A stretch of DNA of 64,000 bases from Klebsiella pneumoniae. GTDB taxonomy: Bacteria > Pseudomonadota > Gammaproteobacteria > Steroidobacterales > Steroidobacteraceae. This document shows positions 1-9,317 of this stretch, one piece after another (the first letter of the stretch is position 1; every line of letters starts with the position of its first letter). Position numbers and translations under genes: made by a program. The notes beneath the pieces are model-generated. The model did not search any database and was not told where the DNA came from. It saw nothing but the letters and a program-made list of their open reading frames with translations. The stretch covers positions 26,385 to 90,384 of the forward strand of contig CAMCBU010000006.1 in NCBI GenBank assembly GCA_945873095.1. Direction: 5' to 3'.

Positions 1-117
1 ACCACGCAGGAACTGACGCTCCCCGAAAACAGCCCAACCTGAGGGCAGGCGCGCGATCAGCGTCGGATCGCGCCCCTCGCGCAGCGCCGCGACACGCCGA
101 TGGATGGCCGTGCTCAT
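1..117 (-). CDS. HIT-superfamily protein, N-terminal fragment
   Basis: Only the first 39 codons lie in the window and the rest runs off the left edge. The translation begins MSTAIHRRVAALREGRD and continues with ARLPSGWAVFGERQFLRG, which resembles the N-terminus of diadenosine-tetraphosphate-hydrolase-type HIT proteins. The catalytic His triad lies outside the window and cannot be checked. The ATG at 117 follows the HAD gene stop by 6 bases, so it is probably the next cistron of the same minus-strand operon. The HIT call rests on N-terminal resemblance alone. Confidence 0.5.
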   Translation of the reverse strand, partial: MSTAIHRRVAALREGRDPTLIARLPSGWAVFGERQFLRG

Positions 118-123
118 GTCATG

Positions 124-720
124 TCACTCCGGATCGAGCCCCAAAGCGCGCAGTGTACCGGTGGTCAACGCGGGGTCGCGATGGACGAACGCCTGCCAGC
201 CACGCGCACAGGCGGCATCCACGTTCTCGGCGCGATCGTCGATGAAGACCGTCTGCTCGGGCGACAAGCCGAACCGTCGCTCAGCCTCGAGGTAGATCCT
301 CGGATCAGGCTTCATGACGCCGGCCAAGTCGGAACGCAGCACATCGAGGGCGTAACGATGCAAACCTACGACCTGCTCAAGATGGGCCCAGTGCAGATCG
401 CCCACGTTGGTCAACAGAAAAATTCGGTGACGCCGGCGCAACCGCTCGGCGAGTCGCAACATCGAGGGATCCGGTCGCAGCATGTCGACCCAGGCGGCCT
501 CGAGTGCCGGTGCCGCAATCGGCTGCGGTGCCAACGCCGCCACCTGCTGCAGAAGTTGGGCTCCGCCCAATCGACCGGTTTCATGCGCGGTGAGATCGAT
601 GCGGCCGGTGACGTCTTCCAAAGTTCGAACCGACGCGCCGTGCTCGCGCAGCAAATCGAGTAGACGCTCAGGCTGCAGTGCGACGAGAACTCGACCGATG
701 TCGAAAACTACATCGACCAT
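124..720 (-). CDS. HAD-IA family phosphatase (YihX-like)
   Basis: A 198-residue HAD-superfamily hydrolase, probably acting on a small phosphorylated metabolite in the cytoplasm. Motif I is VVFDIGRVL near the N-terminus, the D-x-G form seen in YihX-type HAD-IA members instead of DxDxT. Motif II is LLTNVGD, the motif III lysine is in VMKPDP, and motif IV is VFIDDRAENV. A cap region lies between motifs I and II. The start overlaps the end of the ComB-like gene by 13 bases, so the two are likely coupled. Substrate cannot be read from the sequence. Confidence 0.85.
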   Translation of the reverse strand: MVDVVFDIGRVLVALQPERLLDLLREHGASVRTLEDVTGRIDLTAHETGRLGGAQLLQQVAALAPQPIAAPALEAAWVDMLRPDPSMLRLAERLRRRHRIFLLTNVGDLHWAHLEQVVGLHRYALDVLRSDLAGVMKPDPRIYLEAERRFGLSPEQTVFIDDRAENVDAACARGWQAFVHRDPALTTGTLRALGLDPE

Positions 721-1418
721 GCGCGCAACTCACCCGCTCGAGCGGGGCCCGATCCGTACTCGCTAGGCACCATCGCCACCGCGAACGGGACCGCATCGAT
801 CGCCGTGCAGTGGGTAAAATCCTCCAGCGGCGCCCAGTCAGCCGCCGGATCAAAGAATTTCTCCGCAGCGGGCGCTGCGCGCAAACGCGCCACCCAATCA
901 CTCGTATCGAATCGCTCGCCCCGCAAGCCCGCGAGCAAAGCGTCGCGACACAGATCATCTTCGATGCATCGCTCGCGCGCTTCGTGGCCCATCGCGACGA
1001 TGGTCACCTCCTTCGGCTGCAACGCACGCACCGCCGCGATCGTCGCCGATAGATTGACGAGCGCTCCGGTAAAAACCTGATCGGCGACGAGGAAGGCGGC
1101 GGTCAGGCCTTGCGTACCCGCATGGGTCGTGTGAATGAGCGTTCGAGCATGCAAATTTTCACGCAATACTTCGGTCGGCGAGTTTCCGCAATCGAAACCG
1201 GGCAGTTTGCGCGCATGCCGTTCGCCAATCAGCAAAGCCCGCGGGTCTGCCGCCTTCATCGCCCGAGCGAGCTCAATCTCGGCCACCGGCACGACGCGCT
1301 CGGCGCCCGCCGCGAGCGCATGGGCGATCAACGAACAGGCACGAAACACATCGATGACGATGGCAACCCCTTGCGCCGAAGCGGCGCCCGCCACGAAGTC
1401 GCTCGAGTGCAGCCGCAT
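708..1418 (-). CDS. comB: ComB-like 2-phosphosulfolactate phosphatase
   Basis: A 236-residue protein matching the ComB family. That family was defined by the Mg-dependent 2-phosphosulfolactate phosphatase of methanogen coenzyme M synthesis but is common in bacteria, where its role is mostly unassigned. Family hallmarks are VIDVFRACS near residues 22-30, the CGNSP segment, a TTHAGTQG stretch (families usually show TTNGT) and a C-terminal acidic and aromatic region. The ATG directly abuts the upstream decarboxylase stop (TAG then ATG). No other sulfolactate or CoM genes are visible, so the substrate here is inference from family only. Confidence 0.75.
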   Translation of the reverse strand: MRLHSSDFVAGAASAQGVAIVIDVFRACSLIAHALAAGAERVVPVAEIELARAMKAADPRALLIGERHARKLPGFDCGNSPTEVLRENLHARTLIHTTHAGTQGLTAAFLVADQVFTGALVNLSATIAAVRALQPKEVTIVAMGHEARERCIEDDLCRDALLAGLRGERFDTSDWVARLRAAPAAEKFFDPAADWAPLEDFTHCTAIDAVPFAVAMVPSEYGSGPARAGELRAWSM

Positions 1419-2576
1419 CTAGCGCTCGATCGTAAGCACGCTGCCGCGATCGTGACGATTCGAGTTCACCGACACCACCGTGGCCTTCGGAAAGAAATTG
1501 AACTCCGAGGCGCTCGCCCAGGTGTAGGCACCCATCGCACGTCCGACGATCAGATCGCCGGGCTCGAGTTCGGGCAGCAGGATGTTCTCGGAGATCACAT
1601 CGATGCTGTCGCAGGTCGGACCCGCCAAGACCGAAGGGTGACGCTTGCCGCGCTTGAGCGTCTCGATCGGATAGCGCGCGTGGTCGAACAGTTGCCCACT
1701 GTAGGAACCGTACAGACCATCGTCGAGGTAATACCACCAAAGCCCCTCGCGTTCGGCACGCCCCATCACCGACGCCACGCCGATCGCCGCGGGACCTGCG
1801 ATGTAGCGCCCCGGCTCAGCGATGATGCGTACGCGCTTGGGCAACTTCGACAACGCAGCGCGGATCGGCGCGCAGAACTCGTGGATGATCGGTGCGCGCT
1901 GCGAATAGTCGATCGGGAAGCCCCCGCCGATATCGAGCGTATCGCAAGGTCCGAGTTTCTCCCGACGTGCCACCGCAAGCAGCCGAGCGCAGGCGTCGAT
2001 CGCTTCGACGTGCTTCGAGGGATCGGCGGCTTGCGAGCCCACATGGAAAGACAAACCGCGCACGATGAGCCCCAAGTCGTGCGCCTTGCGAGCGAGCGCC
2101 AAGAGATTCTCGGGATCGCAACCAAACTTACGCGAGAGATCGCACACGGCACCGGGACTGCGGAACGACACCCGCAGCAACACTTCGGCCTCATCGGCAT
2201 AAGGGACGAACTTGCGCAATTCGTCCGGATTGTCGGCGACGAATACTTTGACGCCGCGCGCCAACGCCGCGCGGATGTCGATATCGCGCTTGATCGGATG
2301 CGTATGGATGCAGAGCTTTGGGTCGGCACCGAGCTTCGCGACGAGCTCCACTTCGCCGCTCGTCGCCAAATCCAAAAATCCACCCTCGGCAAGCACCGTT
2401 TGCACGACCGCCGGATGTGGTAGCGGTTTCAGCGCATAGTGCAGATCGACGCCGGGCAGCGCACGCTGCAGGCCGCGGTACTGCTGCCGGATCCGCTCGC
2501 AATCGATGATCAGGAGCGGCGAGCCGAACTCGCGCACCAGACGTCGAATCTCTCGCGGCACAAAAGGGTCAATCAT
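1419..2576 (-). CDS. fold-III PLP ornithine/lysine-type decarboxylase
   Basis: A 385-residue alanine-racemase-fold (type III) PLP decarboxylase. Lys50 in HYALKPLPHP is the expected Schiff-base lysine. SFHVGSQ and the Gly-rich DIGGGFP phosphate-binding loop follow. Near residue 322, AGPTCDSIDV carries the active-site cysteine in the CDS form typical of ornithine/lysine decarboxylases, not the CES form of diaminopimelate decarboxylase. Polyamine (putrescine or cadaverine) formation is therefore the best guess. The ATG at 2576 fits family length; the frame stays open upstream without homology. It follows sua5 by 35 bases and abuts comB. Confidence 0.82.
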   Translation of the reverse strand: MIDPFVPREIRRLVREFGSPLLIIDCERIRQQYRGLQRALPGVDLHYALKPLPHPAVVQTVLAEGGFLDLATSGEVELVAKLGADPKLCIHTHPIKRDIDIRAALARGVKVFVADNPDELRKFVPYADEAEVLLRVSFRSPGAVCDLSRKFGCDPENLLALARKAHDLGLIVRGLSFHVGSQAADPSKHVEAIDACARLLAVARREKLGPCDTLDIGGGFPIDYSQRAPIIHEFCAPIRAALSKLPKRVRIIAEPGRYIAGPAAIGVASVMGRAEREGLWWYYLDDGLYGSYSGQLFDHARYPIETLKRGKRHPSVLAGPTCDSIDVISENILLPELEPGDLIVGRAMGAYTWASASEFNFFPKATVVSVNSNRHDRGSVLTIER

Positions 2577-2611
2577 GATGTTGGAGTACCTAAAACGCAG
2601 TGGATAAGAAT

Positions 2612-3622
2612 TCAGCGTGCCGCAGCACGGCTCAGTCGATCCCGCACGGCATCCCACTCGGGACCCGTCGGAACCTGCTCGATGAGGATACGCGCGGCGT
2701 TTTCTTTGTCGAGCGAGCGCAAGTTGGCGTACAGATCGTGGGCGTAAGCGACCGATGACGCGGGCGCTTGCAGCCAACGGCGCACAGGCAGCGACATCGC
2801 GCCGCAAGCCGATGCCGGGCGCGTCTCCGCTCTACGACGTGCGAGCACGGCAACGGCTTCACCGGATGCACTGCAGGACTCGATCCGAGCATCGAGCGCC
2901 TCGACCGCCACGAGCTCGACCGGCGTCTGCGGTGCGTAGTGCTGCGGCGTGGAGCCCGGCACGCGCGGCGCAGTGGCCGACGAACCAAGCGCGAGCGGAC
3001 CGATCAGCGCTTCGAGCCGCTCGCGGCCAATGATCCCGGGTCGCAGGATGCGCGGCGGCGTCTCGAGCAGCGAGAGAATTGTCGATTCGACACCCACTTC
3101 GCAGTCACCGCCCTCGAGAATCATCACGCCCTCGGGAAACTCTTCACGCACATGCAGGGCACAGGTCGGTGACACACGACCGTAGCGGTTAGCCGATGGC
3201 GCTGCGATGCCACTACCGAAAGCACGCAGCAAGCGCTGCGCAACCGGATGACTCGGCACACGCACGGCGATGCTGGCCTGCCCGCCGGTCAAGACGGGCG
3301 AAACCTCGGCAGCGCGCGGTAACACCAACGTGAGTGGTCCCGGCCAAAACCGTTGCGCAAGCTGCTCCACTTGCTTCGCCGTGGGCGCGGGCAACTTAGC
3401 CACCCAACGTGACAGCGGCGCGCCATCGGCCAAATGCAAAATCAACGGATGATCGGTGGGACGACCCTTGGCCGCATAGATGCGTGACAACGCGGCCGAA
3501 TTACCAGCATCCGCGCCGAGCCCGTAGACGGTCTCGGTGGGAAACGCGACGAGCTCTCCTGCCCGCAGCGCCTTCACGGCCGCAGCGATGTCGGCATCGC
3601 TGGCTTCGATCGGAGCGTTCAT
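2612..3622 (-). CDS. L-threonylcarbamoyladenylate synthase (Sua5 type)
   Basis: A 336-residue Sua5-type enzyme that makes threonylcarbamoyl-AMP from threonine, bicarbonate and ATP for the t6A37 modification of ANN-decoding tRNAs. The N-terminal YrdC domain shows FPTETVYGLGADA, the KGRPTDHPL signature, SIAVRVPSHP and APSANRYGRVSPT. After about residue 210 comes a Sua5-specific C-terminal domain, so it is longer than E. coli TsaC (about 190 residues). It is a cytoplasmic housekeeping gene in the minus-strand run, 9 bases downstream of the DUF72 gene. The ATG at 3622 gives the expected N-terminus. Confidence 0.93.
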   Translation of the reverse strand: MNAPIEASDADIAAAVKALRAGELVAFPTETVYGLGADAGNSAALSRIYAAKGRPTDHPLILHLADGAPLSRWVAKLPAPTAKQVEQLAQRFWPGPLTLVLPRAAEVSPVLTGGQASIAVRVPSHPVAQRLLRAFGSGIAAPSANRYGRVSPTCALHVREEFPEGVMILEGGDCEVGVESTILSLLETPPRILRPGIIGRERLEALIGPLALGSSATAPRVPGSTPQHYAPQTPVELVAVEALDARIESCSASGEAVAVLARRRAETRPASACGAMSLPVRRWLQAPASSVAYAHDLYANLRSLDKENAARILIEQVPTGPEWDAVRDRLSRAAAR

Positions 3623-3631
3623 CGCGAGATT

Positions 3632-4684
3632 TTACCCGAGGGCTGTCTCGGGCGCGGCAAACTCACGGGCGAGTTCGATGATGCTCTTCGGCGCTGACCC
3701 TTCGGCTTTATTGTTGACGATGATCGTCACGTCGCGCCCGGCGGCGAGCGCGCGCCGTGCCAGCCCAACGATGTGTTGCCGCGCAGTGGGATCGGGATCA
3801 ATCAACTGATCGAAGGGTGCGTAAGCGGCCTTGGCCGCCTCGTAACTGCGACCCGGCGCCAACAACCAACGGAGGACGAGTGGTCCGCTGGTGCTCGAGG
3901 CCTGCTCTGTGCTGCTCTCGCCCTGCGCGTCGACAGAGGGCATGCGCGGATGCTGCGCGTAGCCATGCACGGCACCCGCGGCGCGCAACATCTGCTGATA
4001 ATCCGCACCGAGCATCTCGGGATCACGCCACTCGATGGCGTAGTTCACACCAACGGGCAGTGCGCGCAAAAAATCGTGGAGCCGCTGCAGCAATTCGCGG
4101 CGATAACCGAGTACACGGGACCCGAGCGGCGAGAACTGGAACAACACGACGCCGAGCGTTTCGCCGAGCGCGCGTCGGGCCGGATCGATCACATGCCGAA
4201 TCGCATGGTCCACATCGAGAAAAACATCGGGCACGTCCTCGAGATAGACCGGCCGGCGCGCCGACTTCGGCAGCATCAACGCGGCATGCGCCTTCAACAA
4301 AAAACGAAAATCGGTACTGACCGCTTTGCGCATACGCGCCAAGGTGTCGGCATCGAGCGGTCGGTAGTAGCTTCGATCCACACCGACCGATCGCAACAAA
4401 GGATGAGCGGCGTAGGCGGAAAGTCCCGATCGGGCGAGCGTCGACTCGGCGTATTCGTCCGCGTAGACGAGACCATGCCAACCCGAGAAAGACCAAGTCG
4501 ATGTTCCCATCCGCAAGCGAGCGGGCAGTTGCGCAGCCAGCGAGGCGTATTCGAGGGCCGCGGCTGCCACGGCCACTCGCGAGGACTGCGCGACACGACG
4601 AGGTGTGCCGCGACCCGCCGCAGGCGCCAACGGTTCGCCGAAAAGATCTAATCCGGCGGGCTCTGGGACCGCGGGATCAGACAT
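3632..4684 (-). CDS. DUF72 (YecE-like) protein
   Basis: A 350-residue DUF72 protein with a predicted TIM-barrel-like fold and unknown activity. Typical elements are RMGTSTWSFSGW, YRPLDADTL, DFRFLLKAHAALM, LGVVLFQFSPLG and AIEWRDPEML. An N-terminal stretch of about 70 residues starts MSDPAVPEPAGLDLFGEPL and precedes the barrel. The ATG at 4684 was chosen because it lies two bases after the kinase stop; the frame is open further upstream but only in the shadow of the kinase. No catalytic assignment is possible. Confidence 0.88.
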   Translation of the reverse strand: MSDPAVPEPAGLDLFGEPLAPAAGRGTPRRVAQSSRVAVAAAALEYASLAAQLPARLRMGTSTWSFSGWHGLVYADEYAESTLARSGLSAYAAHPLLRSVGVDRSYYRPLDADTLARMRKAVSTDFRFLLKAHAALMLPKSARRPVYLEDVPDVFLDVDHAIRHVIDPARRALGETLGVVLFQFSPLGSRVLGYRRELLQRLHDFLRALPVGVNYAIEWRDPEMLGADYQQMLRAAGAVHGYAQHPRMPSVDAQGESSTEQASSTSGPLVLRWLLAPGRSYEAAKAAYAPFDQLIDPDPTARQHIVGLARRALAAGRDVTIIVNNKAEGSAPKSIIELAREFAAPETALG

Positions 4685-4686
4685 CG

Positions 4687-5625
4687 TCAAAGAGTCAACG
4701 ACGCACCGAAGGCCGTGCGATAGCGTGTCGCGAACTCCTCGCGAGAGAAACGATGGTTCTGCGTGCCATGCTGAGTGATCTTGAGCGAGCCCATCAGCGA
4801 GGCGATGCGTCCGGTCGTCTCCCAATCGAGCCCACGCTGCAAGCCGAACAGCAAGCCACCCCGATAGGCATCGCCACAACCGGTCGGGTCGGCGATCTTC
4901 TCTGGTGCCACCGCGGGGATCTCGATCATTTCGCCATCGGCGTGGATCTGCGAACCGGCCGCACCGCGGGTGACGATCAGCGCGGCCACCTTCGCCGCGA
5001 TCTCCTCAAGCGACCAACCGGTGCGCTCGACGAGCAGACTCGCCTCGTAATCATTGACCGCGACCCAACGCGACTGCCCGATGAGCGTGCGCAGGTCGTC
5101 GGGGCCGAGCAGCGTCATGGCCTGCCCGGGATCAAAGATGAAGGGGATGCCGGCCGCCGCAAATTGCGCGGCATGCTCGCGCATGCCGAGATGACTCTCG
5201 GGCGCCACGATACCGAGGTCGATGCCGGCGTTCTTGGGGACCTTGTTGACGTGCGCATGATTCATGGCGCCCGGGTGAAAGGCTGTGATCTGGTTGTTGT
5301 CGGCGTCCGTCGTGATGTAAGCCTGCGCGGTGTATTCATCCTCGAGCTGTCGGATGTGATCGAGCGCGAGACCGCAGTTCTGCATCCAAGCACGATACGG
5401 ACCGAAATCCGTTCCGACCGTCGCCATCACCTTGCCCTCACCGCCCAAGAGCTTGAGGTTGTAGGCGATGTTACCGGCGCAACCACCGAAGTTACGTCGT
5501 AACCCCGGCACGAGGAAAGCCACGTTCAACATGTGGATACGATCGGCGAGGATGTGATCTTTGAAGTGACCCTCGAAGACCATGACGGTGTCGTAGGCTA
5601 CCGAACCACAGATGAGTGCCGTCAT
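4687..5625 (-). CDS. PfkB-family kinase, adenosine-kinase-like
   Basis: A 312-residue ribokinase/PfkB-family sugar or nucleoside kinase. The N-terminus MTALICGSVAYDTVMVF is followed by the GGCAGNIAYNLKLLG Gly-rich substrate motif. The C-terminal signature DPTGCGDAYRGGLLFG contains the catalytic aspartate and the anion hole. The N-terminal lid and HPGAMNHAH segment resemble bacterial adenosine kinases, so phosphorylation of adenosine or a related nucleoside is likely but unproven. The ATG at 5625 lies 28 bases after the dgkA stop and 5 bases before a weak SD; an upstream open extension is in the dgkA shadow. It continues the gcv-led operon. Confidence 0.85.
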   Translation of the reverse strand: MTALICGSVAYDTVMVFEGHFKDHILADRIHMLNVAFLVPGLRRNFGGCAGNIAYNLKLLGGEGKVMATVGTDFGPYRAWMQNCGLALDHIRQLEDEYTAQAYITTDADNNQITAFHPGAMNHAHVNKVPKNAGIDLGIVAPESHLGMREHAAQFAAAGIPFIFDPGQAMTLLGPDDLRTLIGQSRWVAVNDYEASLLVERTGWSLEEIAAKVAALIVTRGAAGSQIHADGEMIEIPAVAPEKIADPTGCGDAYRGGLLFGLQRGLDWETTGRIASLMGSLKITQHGTQNHRFSREEFATRYRTAFGASLTL

Positions 5626-5653
5626 GTCGAGTCTCCGTCCCGCTCTACGGGCA

Positions 5654-6037
5654 TCAATAATCGAATAGCACCAGTGCCCACACGACTGCGAGCAGGGCAA
5701 ATGACGTGAACACCGCGGCCGAACCGATATCTTTGGCGAGACCCGAGAGGGCATGGCGCTCGAGACCGATGCGATCCACCGTCGCTTCGACTGCGCTGTT
5801 GAGCAGCTCGACGATCAGCACGATGAAGATCGGTCCGACCAACAGCGCCCGTTCGACGCCGTTCTCTCCAAGCCACAGCCCGAGCGGAAAGAGCATCACG
5901 CAGAGCGCGAGCTCCTGCCGAAAGGCGGCCTCTTCGCGGTACGCACCGACGAACCCCTTCCAGCTGTTGCCAAACGCGCGCAACAGTCGGATCAGGCCCG
6001 TCGGCTTCAGTCGATCGGTCGGTGTCGAGTTATTCAC
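5654..6037 (-). CDS. dgkA: diacylglycerol kinase
   Basis: Small integral inner-membrane kinase recycling diacylglycerol to phosphatidic acid. The 127-residue product fits DgkA (about 120). It has an N-terminal amphipathic stretch, [13 protein letters not shown], the conserved [12 protein letters not shown] segment and three membrane helices, with the signature [19 protein letters not shown] carrying catalytic and metal-binding residues, then [12 protein letters not shown] at 6037 is preferred because it forms a GTGA overlap with the gcvPB stop. An ATG eight codons upstream (6061) is an alternative. Confidence 0.92.
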   Translation of the reverse strand: MNNSTPTDRLKPTGLIRLLRAFGNSWKGFVGAYREEAAFRQELALCVMLFPLGLWLGENGVERALLVGPIFIVLIVELLNSAVEATVDRIGLERHALSGLAKDIGSAAVFTSFALLAVVWALVLFDY

Positions 6038-7521
6038 GCGGCAGAGTTTACCGACTTCCAAGTCAGATCTAGCTGTTTTGCAGCGCGAACGTCATCCAAC
6101 CTTCGGACCGGCATGGTGTGCGGTGCCGTCTTCAGCGTGCTCGCATCGGCTTGCGCCTCGGCCAAGATGCTCGCCATCGCCGCGACGAAGCCATCGAGTG
6201 TTTCGCGGCTCTCGGTCTCGGTGGGCTCGATGAGCAAACACTCGGGTACGAGCAAGGGGAAGTAGGTGGTCGGCGCGTGGAAGCCGTAATCGAGCAGTCG
6301 CTTGGCGATATCCATCGCCGTGACGTTCAACTCCTTCGCTTGCCGCTTCATGGTCACGATGAACTCGTGGCTCGCGCGTCGCTCGGGGTAGGCCAGATCG
6401 AAACCCACCTGCCGCAACCGCGCCATGACGTAGTTGGCGTTGAGCGTGGCGTACTCGCCGACACGACTCATGCCCTCACGACCCAACATGCGCATGTAGA
6501 TGTAGGCACGCAACAAGACACCGGCATTACCCATGAAGGCCGACAACCGACCGATCGACTGCGGGCGATCCGCTTCGGAGAGCCAGCGGTACTGATCGCC
6601 CTCGCGTCCCACGATCGGCACCGGCAGGAAAGGCTCGAGTCGCGCGCTGACACCCACGGCACCGGCACCCGGTCCACCGCCACCGTGCGGCGTGGAGAAG
6701 GTCTTGTGCAAGTTCATGTGGATGACATCGAAGCCCATGTCGCCCGGGCGAACCTTGCCGAGGATCGCATTCAGATTCGCGCCATCGTAGTAGAGCAAAC
6801 CGCCGGCACCGTGCACCAGCTTCGCCACTTGTTCGATCTTGCGCTCGAACACACCGAGCGTCGACGGATTGGTGAGCATGATGCCTGCGGTGTTGGGGCC
6901 CACGGCCTTCGCGAGCGCATCGAGATCGACGTCGCCCTGGGCATCGACCGGAATTTCTTTGACGATGCAGCCGCACATGGTCGCCGTCGCAGGATTCGTA
7001 CCGTGCGCTGCCTCGGGCACGATGATCTCGTTACGGGCCAGATCACCGCGCGCGCGATGATAAGCGCGGATCATCGCCACACCCGCAAATTCGCCGTGCG
7101 CGCCGGCCATCGGGTTGAGCGATACCGCCTTCATACCGGTGACTTCCTTGAGCATTTCCTGCAACTCGAACATGCAGGAGAGGAAGCCTTGGCCTTGCGA
7201 ATCCGGCGCGAGCGGATGGCGCGCGAGGAACTCGGGGAGCATGGCGTATTGATTACAGGCCTTCGGGTTGTACTTCATCGTGCACGAACCGAGCGGGTAG
7301 AAATTCGTGTCGATGGAGAAGTTCAACTGCGAGAGTCGCGTGAAGTGACGCACGGCATCGAGCTCACTCACCTCCGGCAGCATCGGTGCCACGCGACGAC
7401 GCAGCGCCGAGGGAATCTTATCGGCGGCAGAGGCCACATCTGCACCCGGCGGCTGCTGCGCGTGGGCACTGCGACCCGCCCGTGAATATTCGAAAATCGA
7501 TTTTTCGAGGATCTGGTTCAT
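6034..7521 (-). CDS. gcvPB: glycine dehydrogenase (decarboxylating) subunit 2
   Basis: A 495-residue C-terminal half of the split P protein of the glycine cleavage system. It carries the PLP site: [16 protein letters not shown] with Lys273 as the expected Schiff-base lysine. The [12 protein letters not shown] and [10 protein letters not shown] motifs are intact. It should pair with GcvPA to decarboxylate glycine and transfer the aminomethyl group to lipoyl-GcvH. The ATG at 7521 follows the gcvPA stop by 13 bases with AAGGAGAA as SD. The split arrangement contrasts with the fused GcvP of E. coli. Confidence 0.97.
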   Translation of the reverse strand: MNQILEKSIFEYSRAGRSAHAQQPPGADVASAADKIPSALRRRVAPMLPEVSELDAVRHFTRLSQLNFSIDTNFYPLGSCTMKYNPKACNQYAMLPEFLARHPLAPDSQGQGFLSCMFELQEMLKEVTGMKAVSLNPMAGAHGEFAGVAMIRAYHRARGDLARNEIIVPEAAHGTNPATATMCGCIVKEIPVDAQGDVDLDALAKAVGPNTAGIMLTNPSTLGVFERKIEQVAKLVHGAGGLLYYDGANLNAILGKVRPGDMGFDVIHMNLHKTFSTPHGGGGPGAGAVGVSARLEPFLPVPIVGREGDQYRWLSEADRPQSIGRLSAFMGNAGVLLRAYIYMRMLGREGMSRVGEYATLNANYVMARLRQVGFDLAYPERRASHEFIVTMKRQAKELNVTAMDIAKRLLDYGFHAPTTYFPLLVPECLLIEPTETESRETLDGFVAAMASILAEAQADASTLKTAPHTMPVRRLDDVRAAKQLDLTWKSVNSAA

Positions 7522-7534
7522 GGCTTCGTTCTCC

Positions 7535-8908
7535 TTAAGCCGCACGCACCTTTTGCACGGCAGCGCCGAGCGCTGCGGCATAGCGGGCGAGATCGCCCGC
7601 CGTCTTGGTTTCGGTTGCACACACGAGTAGCGCCGAACCCAACTCCGGATAATCCCCGGAGAGATCGAAGCCGCCCAAGATGCCCTGGGTCTCGAGCTCA
7701 CGCAGCACCGCTGAGGCCGGTCGATCGAGCAACAAAACCGCCTCGTGGAAACGCGGCCCCTTGAAGGCAGCACGTACCCCCTTCACTTGGGTGAGCGCCT
7801 CGACGAGTTCGTCACTGCGCTGCATCGAGGCGGCTGCGACTTTCGACAGACCCTGCGGTCCGATCAAGGTCATGTAGATCGTTGCCGCGGTCATCAGCAG
7901 GCCCTGATTGGTGCAGATATTGGAAGTCGCCTTACCACGACGGATGTGCTGCTCGCGGGCCTGCAAGGTCAGCGTATAACCCGGCTTGCCATCGAGATCG
8001 ACGGTGCGACCCACGATACGGCCCGGCATCGAGCGCACATATTCCATGCGCGTCGTCATGAAGCCGAAGTACGGGCCACCCGACGAGAGCGGAACGCCGA
8101 GCGGTTGACCTTCACCGACACAAATATCGGCGCCGGTCTTGCCCCACTCCCCCGGCGGCTTCAACAACGCGAGCGAAGTCGGATTGACGACCGCGATGAC
8201 GAGCATGCCCTGCTCGTGCGCCCAATCGGTCAACGCATCGACGTCCTCGAGTTGACCAAAGAAATTGGGTTGCTGGATGACCAGAGCCGCGATGTCTTCG
8301 CCCGCATAGGCGGCGAGTGCCGCGCGGTCGATGCAGCCGTCCTCGCGACGGTAAGCCACCGTCTCGAAACGCAGGCCTTGGTTGCCCGCGGTGCTGATCG
8401 CCACCCGCCGGTAGTTCGGATGTACCGTCTGCGGCACGAGTACCCGCAAGCTCTTGGACTTGCGATGGGCGCGCACGGCCATCAGCGCCGCCTCTGCCAC
8501 GGCTGAGCCGCCGTCGTAAAGCGAGGCGTTCGAGACCTCCATGCCCGTGAGACTCGAAATCATCGTCTGGTATTCGTAGATCAACTGCAGCGTGCCCTGG
8601 CTCGCTTCGGCCTGGTAGGGCGTGTAAGCACTGTAGAACTCACCGCGCGTGGTGATCGTCCAGACGGCCGATGGGATGTGATGCTCGTAGGCACCGGCAC
8701 CCAAGAACGACAACGGTCGACCGTCGAGTCGCGCGCGCTCGCTCATCAGTCGACCGATCTCCATCTCCGAGAGACCTTCGGGGATACCATCGAGACCTTG
8801 GATGCGCAGGCTTGCCGGAATCTCATCGAACAGCGCATCGATCGACGGCGCGCCGATGGTCACGAGCATCTCGCGTACATCCTGCTCCGTGTGCGGAATG
8901 AACGGCAT
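7535..8908 (-). CDS. gcvPA: glycine dehydrogenase (decarboxylating) subunit 1
   Basis: A 457-residue N-terminal-half subunit of the split P protein. It begins [15 protein letters not shown] and contains [53 protein letters not shown] motifs and the GRIVGRT segment, all characteristic of GcvPA. It forms a heterotetramer with GcvPB. The ATG at 8908 lies two bases after the gcvH stop, so the subunits are translated from one message under the glycine riboswitch. Confidence 0.97.
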   Translation of the reverse strand: MPFIPHTEQDVREMLVTIGAPSIDALFDEIPASLRIQGLDGIPEGLSEMEIGRLMSERARLDGRPLSFLGAGAYEHHIPSAVWTITTRGEFYSAYTPYQAEASQGTLQLIYEYQTMISSLTGMEVSNASLYDGGSAVAEAALMAVRAHRKSKSLRVLVPQTVHPNYRRVAISTAGNQGLRFETVAYRREDGCIDRAALAAYAGEDIAALVIQQPNFFGQLEDVDALTDWAHEQGMLVIAVVNPTSLALLKPPGEWGKTGADICVGEGQPLGVPLSSGGPYFGFMTTRMEYVRSMPGRIVGRTVDLDGKPGYTLTLQAREQHIRRGKATSNICTNQGLLMTAATIYMTLIGPQGLSKVAAASMQRSDELVEALTQVKGVRAAFKGPRFHEAVLLLDRPASAVLRELETQGILGGFDLSGDYPELGSALLVCATETKTAGDLARYAAALGAAVQKVRAA

Positions 8909-8910
8909 GA

Positions 8911-9306
8911 TCAGCCCCCCTCGGCGGCCAGCACGGCCGAATAGGCGCTAGCGTCGAGCAGCGCATCGACGCCCGAGACGGCGGCCGGTTGCACGCGATA
9001 GAGCCAACCCTTGCCGTAGCAGTCTTCGTTGATGAGCTCCGGGCTGCCCGACAAAGACTCGTTGACCTCGACCACCGTGCCGGCCACCGGCGAGTAGACA
9101 TCGCTCGCCGCCTTGACCGACTCGACGACGGCGCAAGCGCCACCGATGGCGAGCGCCGTGCCGACTGGTGGCACATCGACGAACACGAGATCGCCGAGCG
9201 CGTGCTGCGCGTGATCGGTGATACCGACTTCGATGCGGCCATCCGGCAGCGAGCGGGCCCATTCGTGGGATTTGGCGTAGCGCAGATCGGCGAGAACTTG
9301 GCTCAT
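8911..9306 (-). CDS. gcvH: glycine cleavage system H protein
   Basis: A 131-residue lipoyl carrier of the glycine cleavage system. The lipoylation site is [10 protein letters not shown] with Lys65, in the usual hairpin fold. The C-terminal region ([15 protein letters not shown]) is conserved. GcvH shuttles the aminomethyl group from GcvPA/PB to GcvT and dihydrolipoyl groups to lipoamide dehydrogenase, which is not encoded here. The ATG at 9306 is preceded by GAGGAGTATCCCC, a good SD; a start five codons upstream is possible but lacks one. It lies 11 bases after gcvT. Confidence 0.97.
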   Translation of the reverse strand: MSQVLADLRYAKSHEWARSLPDGRIEVGITDHAQHALGDLVFVDVPPVGTALAIGGACAVVESVKAASDVYSPVAGTVVEVNESLSGSPELINEDCYGKGWLYRVQPAAVSGVDALLDASAYSAVLAAEGG

Positions 9307-9317
9307 GGGGATACTCC

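Noticed and set aside
1110..2423. 437-codon plus-strand open frame antisense to the decarboxylase and comB
   Set aside because: Composition is typical of antisense shadow frames and both minus-strand genes have clear family motifs.
2577..2807. N-terminal extension of the decarboxylase by 77 codons
   Set aside because: It overlaps the Sua5 gene and reads as Arg-rich shadow sequence; the family start is at 2576.
4685..4879. N-terminal extension of the DUF72 protein by 65 codons
   Set aside because: The extension lies wholly inside the kinase gene and lacks family similarity; the ATG at 4684 directly follows the kinase stop.
6118..7485. 455-codon plus-strand frame antisense to gcvPB
   Set aside because: No recognisable motif; entirely within a certain gcvPB gene.
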